The position numbers were made by a program, and so were the translations under genes. A model generated the notes under the pieces. The model was given only the letters and a program-made list of their open reading frames with translations. It was not told the origin of the DNA and ran no database searches. DNA of 64,000 bases from Sorex araneus (taxonomy: Eukaryota > Chordata > Mammalia > Eulipotyphla > Soricidae), in the NCBI RefSeq assembly GCF_027595985.1, contig NC_073304.1, positions 221,826,223 through 221,890,222 of the forward strand, in the 5' to 3' direction. Below, one piece after another: positions 24,008-34,448 of this stretch; positions within the stretch are counted from its first letter, which is position 1; each line of letters starts with the position of its first letter.

Positions 24008-24870
24008 CCTTTGTAATGTTGCTGTTACACTCGCCCTGCAGATAGGGTGGGTCTGGTTGGCCTTTGGGAGTGAGATGACCTGAATTCTTCACCCCCCCAC
24101 CCCTTAAGTAGCTTCTTTGTTGACTGAGGGGTCGGGGTCCACGCACTGGGACAGAGGGGGTGGAGACTGAAGGACCCCCAGAGCTGGATCCTGCCCCCAC
24201 GATGCTGAGCATCATCTCTGAATGAATTCCCATCCCTGGAGAAGCCGTGTGGCTTGGAGGGAGGTTCAAGCCGGGGTGAGGGAAGGAATCTTGGAATCTG
24301 TCCCTCGTCACCCCTCTGCTCCTCTCCCTTCAGAACCCCCTAAGCTGATGGGGGGGGGGGCAGAAACGAAGACAAGTAGAAAAAGAGTTCCTGTGCCTGC
24401 CAGCCACGCTTGTCCTGGGGACTCTGCCGGGGAGGCTCTGGGGAGGCCCCCCAGCCCCCCCATCTCCCCTGGGAGGAAGGCTTTTAATGGGGGTCAAGTG
24501 CTTGGAGCTAGGGCGGAAGCAGTTGTGAGCCAAAGGCAGGAAACGCTCCTGGGGCGTCCTCCCCCCTACCCCCCAGCTGGCGACCCCAGGGCTTGTTCAC
24601 GCCTCCTCACTCCTCACGGCCCAGGAGCAGCGCTGCAGGGGGTGCGGGAGGCATGGTCTGAATGCCCCCAGCCTCGGTGTCTGAGCTCCTTCCTGCCACG
24701 AGCCTGGAGCCTTAGGCCCCACAGTTGGGGAGTTGGGGGGGGGGCGCAGGGAGCCTGGTCCCCCCTCCCCCTGCGGGCCCCCTGCGCCTCTCTGCAGGAT
24801 CCCGCTCCACAGCAGCCTTGGTTCTCCTTTCTCAGAACCCAAACCACATGCCCGCGCCTGACATGGTCTT
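24008..24870. other. Unique intergenic block
   Basis: GC-rich, SINE-free, no supported gene. It contains several runs of eight or more G or C. Confidence 0.45.
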
Positions 24871-24871
24871 T

Positions 24872-24910
24872 TGTGCGTGTGTGTGTGTGTATGTGTGTGT
24901 GTGTGTGTGT
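24872..24910. repeat. (GT)n microsatellite
   Basis: GT run with one AT interruption, directly next to the T-tail of the following reversed SINE. Confidence 0.9.
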
Positions 24911-25077
24911 TTTCTTTTTTGGGTCACACCCAGGGATGCTCAGGGGTTACTCCTGGCTCTGCACTCAGGAATTACTTCTGTCAGTGCTTGGGAGACCATA
25001 TGCGATGTTGGGGGTTGAGAGCAGGTCAGCTGCTTGCAAGGCAAACGCCCTCCCCGCTGTACTGTCCCTCCGGCCCC
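24911..25077 (-). mobile_element. SOR-type SINE, reversed
   Basis: TTTCTTTTTTGGGTCACACC start, TTACTCCTGGCTCTGCACTC body and head end GTCCCTCCGGCCCC. It belongs to the GGCC-start subfamily. Confidence 0.9.
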
Positions 25078-25203
25078 GTCCATGACAGGGTCTTTCTCCC
25101 GAGCCGGCGCCTCTAAACTCCGTGCCGGTGGGAGGAACCAGCGGAACCCCAGCGGCCAGGTTAGGAAGAGTAGGAAAGAACCAGGTGAAACGGATTTGGA
25201 CAA

Positions 25204-25373
25204 TATTTGTTTGTTTGTTTCCTTTGGGGGCCGCCACCCAGTGGTGCTCAGGGGCTGTCCCAGGCTCTCAGCTTCAGGAGTCTAAACGTTGAGGGACCAC
25301 ATGTGGTGCCCCGGGATTAGAACCCAGAGCTGAATGCAAAGCAAGAGCTGAACTCCTTACTAGCTCTCTTCCC
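25204..25373 (-). mobile_element. Old SINE, reversed
   Basis: (TTTG)n tail, GCCACCCAGTGGTGCTCAGG, GGGATTAGAACCCAGAGC and ACTAGCTCTCTTCCC. Confidence 0.7.
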
Positions 25374-25551
25374 AAACAATGTGTTTTGTTGAATTCAGTA
25401 TAGCCAAAGTAGTTTCACTTCCACATGTAATCAGTAGAGAAATTATGAATAATATTGTATAGTATGTGCTTCTCTCCCCAACACCCCTGCAACGAAATGG
25501 CGCTCCAGATTCCTCTTATAAGTCCTCTAGCATCTGAAGAAGCCCAGTTGT

Positions 25552-25673
25552 GGGGGGCAGAGCAATAGTACAGCGGTCAGGGTGTTTGCCTTGCATGCAG
25601 TCAACCCGGGTTCAATCCCCAGCATCCCCTAGGGTCCCTTGAGCACCACCGGGAGTAATTCCTGAGTGCAGAA
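25552..25673 (+). mobile_element. SOR-type SINE, 5' half of a split copy
   Basis: Head and body through CCTGAGTGCAGAA, where the copy is interrupted. Its 3' part resumes at 26464 with CCTGAGTGCAGAG. The interruption contains an LTR and a family-B SINE. Confidence 0.9.
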
Positions 25674-26217
25674 TGTTAGGGTGCGGATCAAGATCTCCCT
25701 ATAACGACAAAGAGACTCCAGAAACTGCAAACAGCAAGCAGGGTTTATTGTAAGACTGGCTAGCCAGGGTCCAGCCGCCTATGCGGACACGCAGGTCCAG
25801 CAGGTTGGGCAAAGACCCCGAGCTTCTCCAAAGGAGATCTATATAGGCCTTCCCCGGCCGTTACAGCAGAGCCCGCGCATTTCATAGCCAATAGATTTGT
25901 AATATTACAAACTTTCTTAACCAATCCATTTAAAAGGACTTCACTCCTTAGCCTATGGCTTTAGAGATCAGTATTCGCGTCAATATTCAGGAATGTCCCA
26001 GTTCTGGGGGCAGTCCTGGGTCTTGTGATATGGGTCGTGTGATATGGGTCTGGTTATCTGCTCTGACCACCACCCTTCTTGCGACCCAGGGTGCCTGTAT
26101 CCAAATTCCTTGCTCAGGGACAGATAGACAAGTTATTCTAGAATGCGGGCTCCTGTAAAAAGAGTCTTAAGAAAGCTAAATAGATTCCTGTGGTCTGTCC
26201 TGAGCCAGTTCCTCACA
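25674..26217 (-). mobile_element. Solo LTR of an endogenous retrovirus
   Basis: The 544-bp segment reads TG...CA in both orientations (minus strand starts TGTGAGGAACTGG and ends CACCCTAACA). Minus-strand signals are ordered as in an LTR: a TATA-like CTATATAG at about 25846-25839, AATAAA at 25749-25744, then about 70 bp of U5-like sequence. The flanking 5-mers CAGAA (25669-25673) and CAGCA (26218-26222) differ at one base and are a plausible TSD. There are no internal viral genes and no second LTR, so it is a recombined solo LTR. I cannot name the family. Confidence 0.8.
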
Positions 26218-26463
26218 CAGCACTGTAGCACTGTCGTCCCGTTGTTCATCGATTTGCTCGAGTGGGCACCAGTAATGTCTCCATTGTGAGACTTATTACT
26301 GTTTTTTGGGCATATCGAATACGCCACGGGTAGCTTGCCAGGCTCTGCCGTGCAGGTGGGATCCTCTCAGTAGCTTGCCAGGCTCTTTGAGATGGACGGA
26401 GGAATTGAACCCAGGTCGGCCACATGCAAGGCAAATGCCCTACCTGTTGTGCTATCGCTCCTG
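26218..26463 (-). mobile_element. Family B SINE, reversed
   Basis: It starts at the tail side (CAGCACTGTAGCACTGTCG), runs through GGGCACCAGTAATGTCTCC and TAGCTTGCCAGGCTC, and ends in the head GTGCTATCGCTCC. CCTGAGTGCAGA lies right of it and also left of the LTR, so the SINE went into a SOR-type SINE and the LTR later entered at its tail. Confidence 0.88.
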
Positions 26464-26540
26464 CCTGAGTGCAGAGCCAGGAGTAATCCCTTAGCATCCC
26501 CTGGTGTGAACCCCCAAAGAGCCAAAAACAAACAATAAAA
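26464..26540 (+). mobile_element. SOR-type SINE, 3' half of a split copy
   Basis: Continuation of the SINE at 25552: CCTGAGTGCAGAGCCAGGAG, then GGTGTGAACCCCC and an A-rich tail. Confidence 0.88.
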
Positions 26541-26592
26541 AGAAGTCTGGTTGTTCGACACGAATTGCTCTGGTCTAGCCCAACCATTAGCT

Positions 26593-26755
26593 GCAGGATG
26601 TGTGTTCTTAGCCCCTCTGTGCCTTTACTGTGTCATCTGTAAAATGGGTTTTGCAGCGCCTCCCCCCAAGGGGGTTTTAGGGAGGAGCTGTTTAGACTGG
26701 CTGGCACACACCATGGGTGTTCCATAAAGCCTGGCTGCCTTTAGGCCTGTGCCAG
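26593..26755 (+). mobile_element. MIR relic
   Basis: CTCTGTGCCTTTACTGTGTC, ATCTGTAAAATGGG and GGCTGGCACACACCATGG follow the order of the ancient mammalian MIR core and 3' end. It is strongly diverged, as expected for its age. Confidence 0.65.
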
Positions 26756-27436
26756 GCTAAGCTTGGTCCCATCGGCAGCTGGCTAAAGGAGTGAATCAAA
26801 GCCGCCCGCAGCCTTGCAGCAGGCTGAGGCAGAAGGAAACCGGGTGGGGTGAGAACGTCTTGTCTGGGGAAGTTGGAACAGGAATGAAGAGTGAAAGGCT
26901 GTGGGTGGCTGGCAGAAGGCTCCTGCGAAGGCCAAACCGAGGTTTGCAGCTGTGCCGCGGCGGAATTTGGAAACAGTCACAGAGCCGCCTAAGACTGGGA
27001 TGATTCATTGCTGAAATGAAGCCTCTGGGTTCAAAGAAGAGAGGGTCTGGCGCGCTGGAGCCTTCACAAAACGCTTCCCAGAGCTTGGAGACCAGCTGGC
27101 AGCGGGCGATCGCGTGTGCATGGCGAGAAAGGGTGTAGTGGGGACGCCCGGGCTGGTTGGAGTCCCACGGGGCGCTCGCTGCACGCAGGTATGCATCCTC
27201 CCAGCCCGCGCCCTGCAAGCCTCCGCATTTTGAGGCCACAGCGCCCTCTGCTGGACTCGGGGGAGCTGGGGCGGCAGCAAGAGTAAGTAACGGAGGAGGA
27301 GTTGAGATGGGGAGGCAGGGGCGGGACAAAATCCTGGGCAGGAGAAATTTAGGGTCCTTCCCAACCCCGAAGCTCGCGAGGGGTCATAAATATGGTCACA
27401 TAATCAGAATCCCTTGACAAGATTAAAGAAAAATTC
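26756..27436. other. Unique intergenic block
   Basis: SINE-free, with moderately high CpG around 27.05-27.25 kb. No coding gene is supported. Confidence 0.4.
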
Positions 27437-27606
27437 TGGGGTCAGAGAGATCGTACAGCAGGTTGGGCGTTTGCCTCGCACGCAGCGGGCGGAGTTTGAT
27501 CCCCAGCAAAGCCTATTGTCGCCCACACATCACCAGGACTGATCCCTGACGGCCCATCCAAGAGTAAGCCATCAGCAGGCCAGGTGTGGCCCCAAAGCAG
27601 GAGACA
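27437..27606 (+). mobile_element. SINE, forward
   Basis: GGGGTCAGAGAGATCGTACAG head, GTTTGATCCCCAGC B-box region and CCAGGTGTGGCCCC end. It is older than the intact SOR-type copies. Confidence 0.8.
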
Positions 27607-27768
27607 AACATAGAAAACTCTTTTCTCCTTTCTGCACCGAATATAGGAAACTTCTGCAAAATAAGGGACCTCTGACATGTGGTTGCCTGTTTGCTCATCT
27701 TTATTTGCTTTGTTGGGATAGGAACTAAACTAAGTTTACCTCTCCTTTAGATGGATAGGGCGACAAAC

Positions 27769-28017
27769 TGTAGCACTGTAGCGCTGTCGTCCCATTGTTC
27801 ATCGATTTGCTCGAGCGGGCACCAGTAACATCTCCATTGAGAGACTTGTTACTGTTTTTGGCATATGGAATACGTCACGGGTAGCTTGCCCGGCTCTGCT
27901 GTGTGGGTGGGATACTCTTGGTAACTTGTCAGGCTCTCCGAGAGGGACGGAGGAATCAAACCTGGGTTGGCTGCGTGCAAGGCAAATGCCCTACCCGCTG
28001 TGCTATCGCTGGAGTCC
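27769..28017 (-). mobile_element. Family B SINE, reversed
   Basis: Full family-B structure: CTGTAGCACTGTAGCGCTG tail, GGGCACCAGTAACATCTCC, GTAGCTTGCCCGGCTC and a complete tRNA-like head CTATCGCTGGAG. A 15-bp sequence around TCCAACATTTAAGG occurs twice in tandem right after it (28015-28043). Confidence 0.9.
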
Positions 28018-28057
28018 AACATTTAAGGGTCCAACATTTAAGGCTACAAACTAGAAT

Positions 28058-28100
28058 ATAAATAATAATAGTAGTAGTAATGATAACAATAATAGTAATA
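28058..28100. repeat. (AAT)n-like microsatellite
   Basis: Imperfect trinucleotide run of AAT, AGT and AAC units. Confidence 0.85.
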
Positions 28101-28250
28101 AACCCTTCTATGGCCTACCACTTGCCATGTGCTACTCTGTTCTTTAGTCATTTTACATTTTATTCCAGATGAGGAAACCAAGGCACAGTGAAGCTTAAGT
28201 TCCTGCCCAGTGTGACAGCTGACAGATGGCAGAGAGGGGCTGCAATGGGC
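28101..28250 (-). mobile_element. MIR relic
   Basis: TGCCATGTGCTACTCTG, ATTTTACATTT, GATGAGGAAACCAAGGCACA and CTGACAGATGGCAGAG match the reversed MIR layout. Confidence 0.75.
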
Positions 28251-28471
28251 AATGTGGCTCCACCATGTATGACTGCCTGCTTCCTCCTGCTTCCCTGAAA
28301 CCATCCAGACTTTTCCCTGTGAGGGGAGACTTGAGCCTGGGTGCCTTCATGTTTTACCTTTTGACTGTTTCTGATTTTCTGACCATTGTGCAAATTTGAG
28401 AACATCAGGGCTAACAAGTATTACTGCTTGTGCTTGAGATACAGACCAGCCTGGCACATGCTGAGTATCTT

Positions 28472-28623
28472 TTAAAAATCTTTTTGTCACACCCAGTGGT
28501 GCTCAAGAGTTACTCCTGGCTCTGAGCTCAGGAATCCCTCCTGGTGGCGCACAGGGGTTGAACCCTGGTTGGCTGCATGCAAGGCAAGTGTCATACCCGC
28601 TGTTTTCTCTCTCTCTCTGGCCC
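28472..28623 (-). mobile_element. SINE, reversed
   Basis: TTTTTGTCACACCCAGTGG, TTACTCCTGGCTCTGAGC and GGTTGAACCCTGGTTGGC. The CTCTCTCTCT-rich head end has expanded. Confidence 0.82.
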
Positions 28624-28976
28624 TGGATGTCTTTCTGGAGCCAAATGAGTTGACCACTCATTCCCAGGGGAGCGGCTATTCACTTCTGTTTCTGCGAATG
28701 GCCACAGACTTCACTGCGATGGCCAAAGACACTGCCCAGATAGTCGCTCACTGTGCTGTGGGTTGGTGAAGTCCAGGCCTGGTTTAGCCAGGTCTCTGGG
28801 GTCTCACGAGGCTGCCATCAGGGTGACGATGAGACTGCTCCCTCCCACAGCTCAACTGGGAAGGGTGTTTCCGAGCAGACTGTTGGCAAAGTCAACTTTC
28901 TGGACCATCTGGACCGAGAGGGTCAGCGCCTCCCTCCCGTTACTTGTGGGCTGATGGCAGTCCCATCCTCATGGGC

Positions 28977-29480
28977 TTGGTGTGTGAGAATGTGTTTATA
29001 TGTGTGCATGCGAGCATATGTGTTTGTGTGTGTGTGAGTGGGTTTGTACATGTGTGTCTGTGGTATATGATAGTTTGCATTTTTGGCTTTGGGGCTGTAT
29101 TTGGTGATGCTCAGGGCTTTCTCTTGTCTCTGCACTCAGGGATCACTCCTGGCAGGGCTTGGGGGACCATATGTGGTGCCGAGGATCAAACCTGGGCCAG
29201 CCATGTGCAAGGCAAGTACCCTACCAGCTGTGCTATCACTTGGGCCTGGAGGTTTGTATTTATACTTGTGTGTTGCTTGTGCATGTGTGTGAGTATGTTT
29301 GCATTTGGGCGTATGTTATGTGTATTTGTGTGTATTTGCGCATGAGTTTTGTGTGAAAGCGCATGTGTGTGCACACACACACGCGTATTTGTGTGTTTTG
29401 TACATATGAGTGTATGTGTGTCTATGTGTTTGTATGTTCGCACGTTTGTATGTGTGTGCCTGTATGTGCACGTGTGCTGA
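28977..29480. repeat. TG-rich degenerate simple repeat, split by a SINE
   Basis: Long alternating purine-pyrimidine tract of GTGT, GCAT and TATG units on both sides of a reversed SINE (29078-29246). Such Z-DNA-prone tracts commonly decay from (GT)n. Confidence 0.75.
29078..29246 (-). mobile_element. SINE, reversed
   Basis: GGGGCTGTATTTGGTGATGC, CTCTGCACTCAGGGATCAC, GAGGATCAAACCTGG and the head TATCACTTGGGCC. It lies inside the TG-rich tract. Confidence 0.85.
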
Positions 29481-29603
29481 CTAGTGTGAAATGCACATTG
29501 TAGGCTGGCACTGGAAACTCAGACAGGAGATGTTATGTCATTGTGAGGTAGATTTCTACTTTCTGCTTTAGGAAAACGTCCATTTGTTCTTTTGCTCTCT
29601 CTT

Positions 29604-29735
29604 TTTTCTTAATAGCAGGAACCACGCCCCATAGTGTTTAGAGGGGCGCCAGGGACACGCCCAACACCAGCAGCGCAGGTGGGGAGCATGTGGTACTGGG
29701 GATTGGATCTAGGGCCACACCCACTCTATCCCATA
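29604..29735 (-). mobile_element. Degenerate SINE fragment
   Basis: CAGGAACCACGCCCCATAG and GGTACTGGGGATTGGATC suggest a reversed, eroded copy. Confidence 0.4.
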
Positions 29736-29740
29736 GGGCC

Positions 29741-29903
29741 TTATTGGTTTGTTTGGGGGTCAATGCAGTGGTGTTGGGGGCTACCCCGGCTCTGTATCAG
29801 GGGTCATTCTGGCAGCGCTCAGGGGACCATGGGGGACCAGAAATAGAACTTGGGCCTCCTGCTTGCAAAGCCCGTGCTGAGCCCTTGAGCTCTCTCCCTG
29901 CCC
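29741..29903 (-). mobile_element. Old SINE, reversed
   Basis: GGTTTGTTTGGGGGTCAATG, GGTCATTCTGGCAGCGCTC, AGAAATAGAACTTGGGCC and GAGCTCTCTCCCTGCCC. Confidence 0.65.
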
Positions 29904-30166
29904 TCTCGGGCCTTCTGGTGACATGAACAGTGTCCACTGCATCACCAAGAATGATCTCCTTCCTTTAGAGTCAACTGATGATAAACATTAACGTCCACAA
30001 ATCCCCCCAGAGCCATGCTATCTAAGGGCACGACTAGCTGAGTGTGCAGCCTGGCCAGGTTGGCATGCAGCGATCACCACTCTGAGTGTGGCCCCTTGCT
30101 TCACCAGGCCAGCCAGCAGCGTCGGCCAAGGGCTCTGGCTAGCAGGAAGGAGCCTCCCACAGCAGG

Positions 30167-30168
<2 letters not shown>

Positions 30169-30232
<64 letters not shown>

Positions 30233-30375
30233 TACAGAGACAGAGACAGAGAGAAGAGAGACAGAGAGAAGAGAGACAGAGAGACAGAGAGAAGAGAGAG
30301 AGAGGAGAGAGAGACAGAGAGAAGGGAGACAAAGAGAGACAGAGACAGAGACAGAGAGAGAGAAGAGAGAGAGAA

Positions 30376-30407
<32 letters not shown>

Positions 30408-30439
30408 AGAGAGAGACAGAGAGAGACAGAGAGAGAGAG
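30169..30439. repeat. (GT)n-(GA)n compound microsatellite
   Basis: About 22 GT units pass directly into a long GA/GACA/GAGAA array. It produces long artefactual frames of His-Thr or Arg-Glu repeats. Confidence 0.95.
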
Positions 30440-31359
30440 CTCATGCTTCCATCCCCTTTGCCATCTCCCACTGGCTGGCACCAAGCTGTGGTTTTGTCCC
30501 TGAGAGGATGCTAAGGAAGGGGATCACTCAGTGGTGTGAGCACCGGGAGGCGGGATGTCCTAGCCTATCCCCCACAGAGAAAAAGTTAAGGTTCCCAGAG
30601 GTTCGGAGGGGCCCAGGTTGGCACACTGGCTGGGCTTGTGGCTTGTTCCCGGCTAGGCGGCAAACTCCCTCTGCTGCCCCCTGTCGGTTCTGCTTCCAGG
30701 TGCCACCAAGGTTCCCATCTTTACCTCTGCCATCCTCTGGAACTTGGCCTCTCAAGGGTCACCTCCCCGCCTCCCACTCCAGACTGCCTGGACCCCTACT
30801 CCAGTGACTGCCAGTCACCAGCATAGGGTGGTCTCGGCCTGGCTCAGTCTGGGACCGCTGCTTCTCATGCTGACCCCTCTGCTCACCGCCCGGGTCCAGC
30901 CTCCCACTGTGCCCCTTCCCGCCCGCCCGCAGCAGCCTTGCTGTCCTTCATGGGGCTCCGTCCAGCCCTTCCGGTACCACTGAGGCAGCCACTACACCAT
31001 CTTCCCCTGAGTACTGGGTAGTGACTTCCCAGCGTTCCTGACTCAAGAGAGACCCTGTGCGTCTGGGTTCTGCTCCATCTCAGCCTCCTCGCCTGGACTT
31101 CAGGCCTGGAAATGAATCCGAGCACCACGGGAGGGGGGCAGGGAGATCGGAGGCAGCACCCAGAAATCTGCCTGACCGCTGGAAGACGCCAACACAGGCT
31201 TGATGTGGAAGGGGGCCGAGTCGGGTCACCCAGGGGCTCCTACTGGGACCCCTGTCATCTCTGCTTCATTCTGTAACTGGGCCAAGGTGAGTGCCGTGAA
31301 TAGCCTTCACTGGTTCCTAAATGGTCCTCTCTAGGCCTGGTGGCCATTTGATTTTTTGC
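30440..31359. other. Unique intergenic block
   Basis: GC-rich non-repetitive DNA. The open frames here are short and unsupported. Confidence 0.45.
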
Positions 31360-31516
31360 TTCTTGCTTTTTGCTTTTTGGGCCACACCAGTGGTGCTCAG
31401 GGATTACTTTTGACTCTGGACTCAGAATTACTCCTGGCAGTGTTTGATGCCAGGATTGGACCAGGGCAATCACATTGAGGCAAGTTCCCTACCTGTTGTA
31501 CTGTCACTCTGGCCCC
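31360..31516 (-). mobile_element. SINE, reversed
   Basis: GCTTTTTGGGCCACACC, GGATTACTTTTGACTCTGG and CAGGATTGGACCAGGG. It has lost part of the body. Confidence 0.8.
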
Positions 31517-31554
31517 CTGGTAGCCATTTTCATGCCTTTGTTTCTCTTCTTTTT

Positions 31555-32200
31555 GTTATTTATTTATTTTTATTTTTTAAAAAAATTATTGATTCATCAT
31601 GAGATATAGTTACAAGCTTTCACATCTAAGTTAAAATCACATAATGATCAAACACCCATCCCTCCACCAGTGCACATTCCCCACCACCAATATCCCGGGA
31701 ATACCCCCCTTTCCCACCCTACCCCTGCCTCTATGGCAGACAATATTCCCCATACTCTCTCTCTCTACTTTTGGGCATTATGGTTTTCAGTGCAGATACT
31801 GAGAGGTTATCATGTTTGGTCCTTTATCTACTTTCGGCACAGATCTCCAATACTGACCTATTCCTCCAACCATCTTTTTTTTTTTTTTTTGCTTTTTGGG
31901 TCACACCCGGTGATGCACAAGGGTTACTCCTGGCTCATGCACTCAGGAATTACTCCTGGCGGTGCTCAGGGGACCATATGGGATGCTGGCATTTGAACCC
32001 GGGTCGGCCGCGTGCAAGGCAAACACCCTACCCGCTGTGCTATCACTCCAGCCCCTCCAACCATCATTTTATTATCTTCTTTTTGTTATTATCCAACAAT
32101 CAATACCCTTAGTTACATGAAGGCATATTATTTAGTCCATTTCTAGGAGCTACAAAGTTCCTCAAAGCTAAAGTTTCTAAATTCCTCTGCTTCCCTTTCT
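31555..32200 (-). mobile_element. L1-like 3' fragment carrying a SINE
   Basis: TATTGATTCATCATGAG, ATAGTTACAAGCTTTCAC and CCACCAGTGCACATTCCCC match the other L1-like 3' ends here. The homology appears to run further, to about 32.2 kb (TATGGTTTTCAGTGCAG, TTATCTACTTTCGGCAC). A SOR-type SINE (31875-32053) interrupts it. Confidence 0.6.
31875..32053 (-). mobile_element. SOR-type SINE with TSD
   Basis: Near-intact reversed copy with a T18-like tail. CCTCCAACCATC flanks it at 31863-31874 and 32054-32065, inside an L1-like fragment, so it postdates that L1. Confidence 0.95.
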
Positions 32201-32270
32201 CCTGGATCATGCATAAGTTTGACTTTATGATTTTTCTCTTTTTAAATAGAATCCCCCCTTCACCCACCAC

Positions 32271-32272
32271 TG

Positions 32273-32303
<31 letters not shown>
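32271..32303. repeat. (CT)n microsatellite
   Basis: CT run with one TT interruption, adjoining the tail of the next reversed SINE. Confidence 0.88.
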
Positions 32304-32304
<1 letters not shown>

Positions 32305-32460
32305 ATGGCTCACACCCAGGGTGCTCAGGGCTTAATTCTGGCACTGTAATCAGAGATTACTCATTGTGGGGCTTGGGGCACCATATGGGGTGCCAAGGAT
32401 TTAACTGACTCAGCTGCATGCAAGGCAAGCTCCTTGCCTGCTATACTGTCTCTCAGACCC
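32304..32460 (-). mobile_element. SINE, reversed
   Basis: GGCTCACACCCAGGGTGC, GGGCTTAATTCTGGCACTG, CAAGGATTTAACTGACTC and CTATACTGTCTCTCAGACCC. Confidence 0.78.
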
Positions 32461-32528
32461 TGCTTAGTATATATCCCTCCTTCCCTGTCACCCCAAATTG
32501 GAACATCCTTGAGTTCTGGATGTTCCAC

Positions 32529-32702
32529 TTTTTTTTTTCTCTTTGGGTCACACCCAGTGATGCGCAGGGGTTACTCCTGGCTCGGCACTCAGGAATAACT
32601 CCTGACAGTGCTTGGGGGACCATATGGGATGCCAGGGATTGAACCCAGGTTGGCTGCGTGCGAGGCAAACACACCCTACCTGTTGTACAATCGCTCCGGC
32701 CT
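32529..32702 (-). mobile_element. SOR-type SINE, reversed
   Basis: T9 tail, GGGTCACACCCAGTGATGC, GGGATTGAACCCAGG and head end CAATCGCTCCGGCC. Confidence 0.92.
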
Positions 32703-33271
32703 CGCTGCCTCCACTTTTACCTCTCACACCACCCCTTCCGTCTTGCCCAGAACCAGAATTGATGATCTCCCCCTGAGTGACAGCACCTTGGAGCTTTTCT
32801 TGCATTATTTACTTATCAAATCATTTAGATTGATTTATTATCTCTTGTACTACATGATGAGCTCAGGGAAAGCCAGCCCAGCCCTGAGCGGTGGGGCATA
32901 AATCAATCCTGGCAAGCCTCAGCGATCAGCAGAACAAGGGAGATTCAAGTCTGGCAGGTTGGAGGCAGTTTTTGCTGTGTGGCCAGGCGTGGATTGCTCA
33001 GTGCTGCCCGGTCCCCGGACCGGCCCCAGCGGACCTGCTCACCCAGTGGACGCCACAACCAGAGGTTGCTTCTGGCCTGCAAACTCCACGGGGGCCTGGC
33101 CCCCGCCTCCCTGGGAGGGGCCTGGGGCCTGTGTACTGCCTCGACATGACGGTAGGGGGCAGCACACACATTCCCATTGCCCTGTGGCTGTTCCTGCACA
33201 AGTGTGGCCTCCCTCACTGACACTACCTACCTTTCAATCCCTTCTAACCAGTCCCAGCCCCAGCCCCGAAA

Positions 33272-33752
33272 TGTCACCTGATTGTCGCTGAATTTCAAGC
33301 AGCCTCACCCAGTTCCTCTCTGTCTTACTGCCCTCTGGCATGTCTCCTGTAGTTCTCTTTGCAGCACTTGGCCTTCTCTGAAAAGATCTCCTCATTTGTT
33401 TACTTGGGTATCATCTCTCCCTCGCTCTTGCTCTTTCTCCGCCCCCCCCCCTTGTTCTCCCAAAGCTCACCCCCAGAACATAAATCTGATAAAGGAGTTT
33501 TCTTTTTTTTTTTTTTTGCTTTTTGGGTCACACCCAGCGATGCTCAGGGGTTACTCCTGGCTTTGCACTCAGGAATTACTCCTGGCAGTGCTTGGGGGAC
33601 CATATGGGATGCCGGGGATCGAACCTGGGTCGGCCGCGTGCAAGGCAAATGCCCTACCCGCTGTGCTATTGCTCCGGCCCCCAAGGAGTTTTCTTACCAT
33701 GCTCCCTGGACCACCTCCAGCTCCTATGGTGGCCTGCTCAGACCAGCCCTGC
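33272..33752 (+). repeat. Local duplication, copy A (SINE-filled)
   Basis: Apart from an internal SINE (33505-33682) this segment matches 36687-36971 at roughly nine of ten positions by eye, starting at TGTCACCT and ending at ACCAGCCCTGC. It includes CAAGCAGCCTCACCCAGTTC and CTCCCTGGACCACCTCCAGC in both. Confidence 0.9.
33505..33682 (-). mobile_element. SOR-type SINE inside duplicated segment
   Basis: Reversed, with an oligo-T tail and head ATTGCTCCGGCCCC. The TSD AAGGAGTTTTCTT lies at 33492-33504 and 33683-33695. The paralogous segment at 36902-36914 has this 13-mer once and no SINE. Confidence 0.96.
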
Positions 33753-33789
33753 TAGGCAGTCCTCAAAGAGTAACACTGTGTTCGAAGAG

Positions 33790-33908
33790 GTCAAACAGTG
33801 AGTGAAGCCTCGCATGTACCATGTGATCTCTGAGTACCACCAGGAGTGATCCCTGAGCATAGAGACACGAATAAGTCTGGAGCATCACCAGACGGGCCCC
33901 CCAAAGAA
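33790..33908 (+). mobile_element. SINE 3' fragment
   Basis: CCATGTGATCTCTGAGTACC, GAGTGATCCCTGAGCATAG and GAGCATCACCAGACGGGCCCC: body only, with no head. Confidence 0.6.
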
Positions 33909-34016
33909 GTCATAAGATGGTCAACACATAGATGAAGAAATGTTCTGCATCACTTACCCTCAGGGAAATACAAGTCAGAGCCCTGCGTTGTCACTCACAC
34001 TAGAGACTGGACCGTG

Positions 34017-34180
34017 GGGCCACAGAGGTAGTTTATAGGGGTTGAGGTGTTTGCCTTACATGTGGCTAATCCTGGTTCAATCCCTGGTGACATGTATTTC
34101 CCTGAGTACTTTAGGGAGTGATCCCTGAGCACAGAGCTAGGAGTACTCTGTGAGTACTACTGGGTGTGGTCCAAGCTCCC
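34017..34180 (+). mobile_element. Old SINE
   Basis: GGGGCCACAGAGGTAG head, GGTTCAATCCCTGG B box and CTGGGTGTGGTCC end, with scattered mutations. Confidence 0.72.
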
Positions 34181-34199
34181 CACAAATTAAAGGCTTCCC

Positions 34200-34300
34200 T
34201 GGCACTGCATTACCTCCTGAGCACTGCCAGGAACAACCCACAAGCCCAGAGCCAGGAGAAAGCTCCATGCATCTCCATGTGCGGCACAGTTCTTCCCCTA
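34200..34300 (+). mobile_element. SINE body fragment
   Basis: CCTGAGCACTGCCAGGAAC, AGCCCAGAGCCAGGAG and GCATCTCCATGTG, headless. Confidence 0.5.
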
Positions 34301-34448
34301 CAAAGTAAAGGCCTGGCATTTGGTTCAAAAGCTTGGGGCGTATGCTTCACATCGGGGGTCTTGGGTGTGGCCCCAGCAGTGCAGGCTCTCCTGGGCTCCA
34401 CCAACTGTGGCTCACCCTGTCCCCGCCAGTGAAAAGCACATCTCCTCT

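Noticed and set aside
28618-29037. Possible coding exon in the unique block near 28.6-29.0 kb
   Set aside because: The frame is short, runs into a TG-rich tract, and shows no splice-site pair or known domain.
30042-30807. Frames rich in Arg-Glu or Ser-Leu/His-Thr repeats
   Set aside because: Translations of the compound GT/GA microsatellite.
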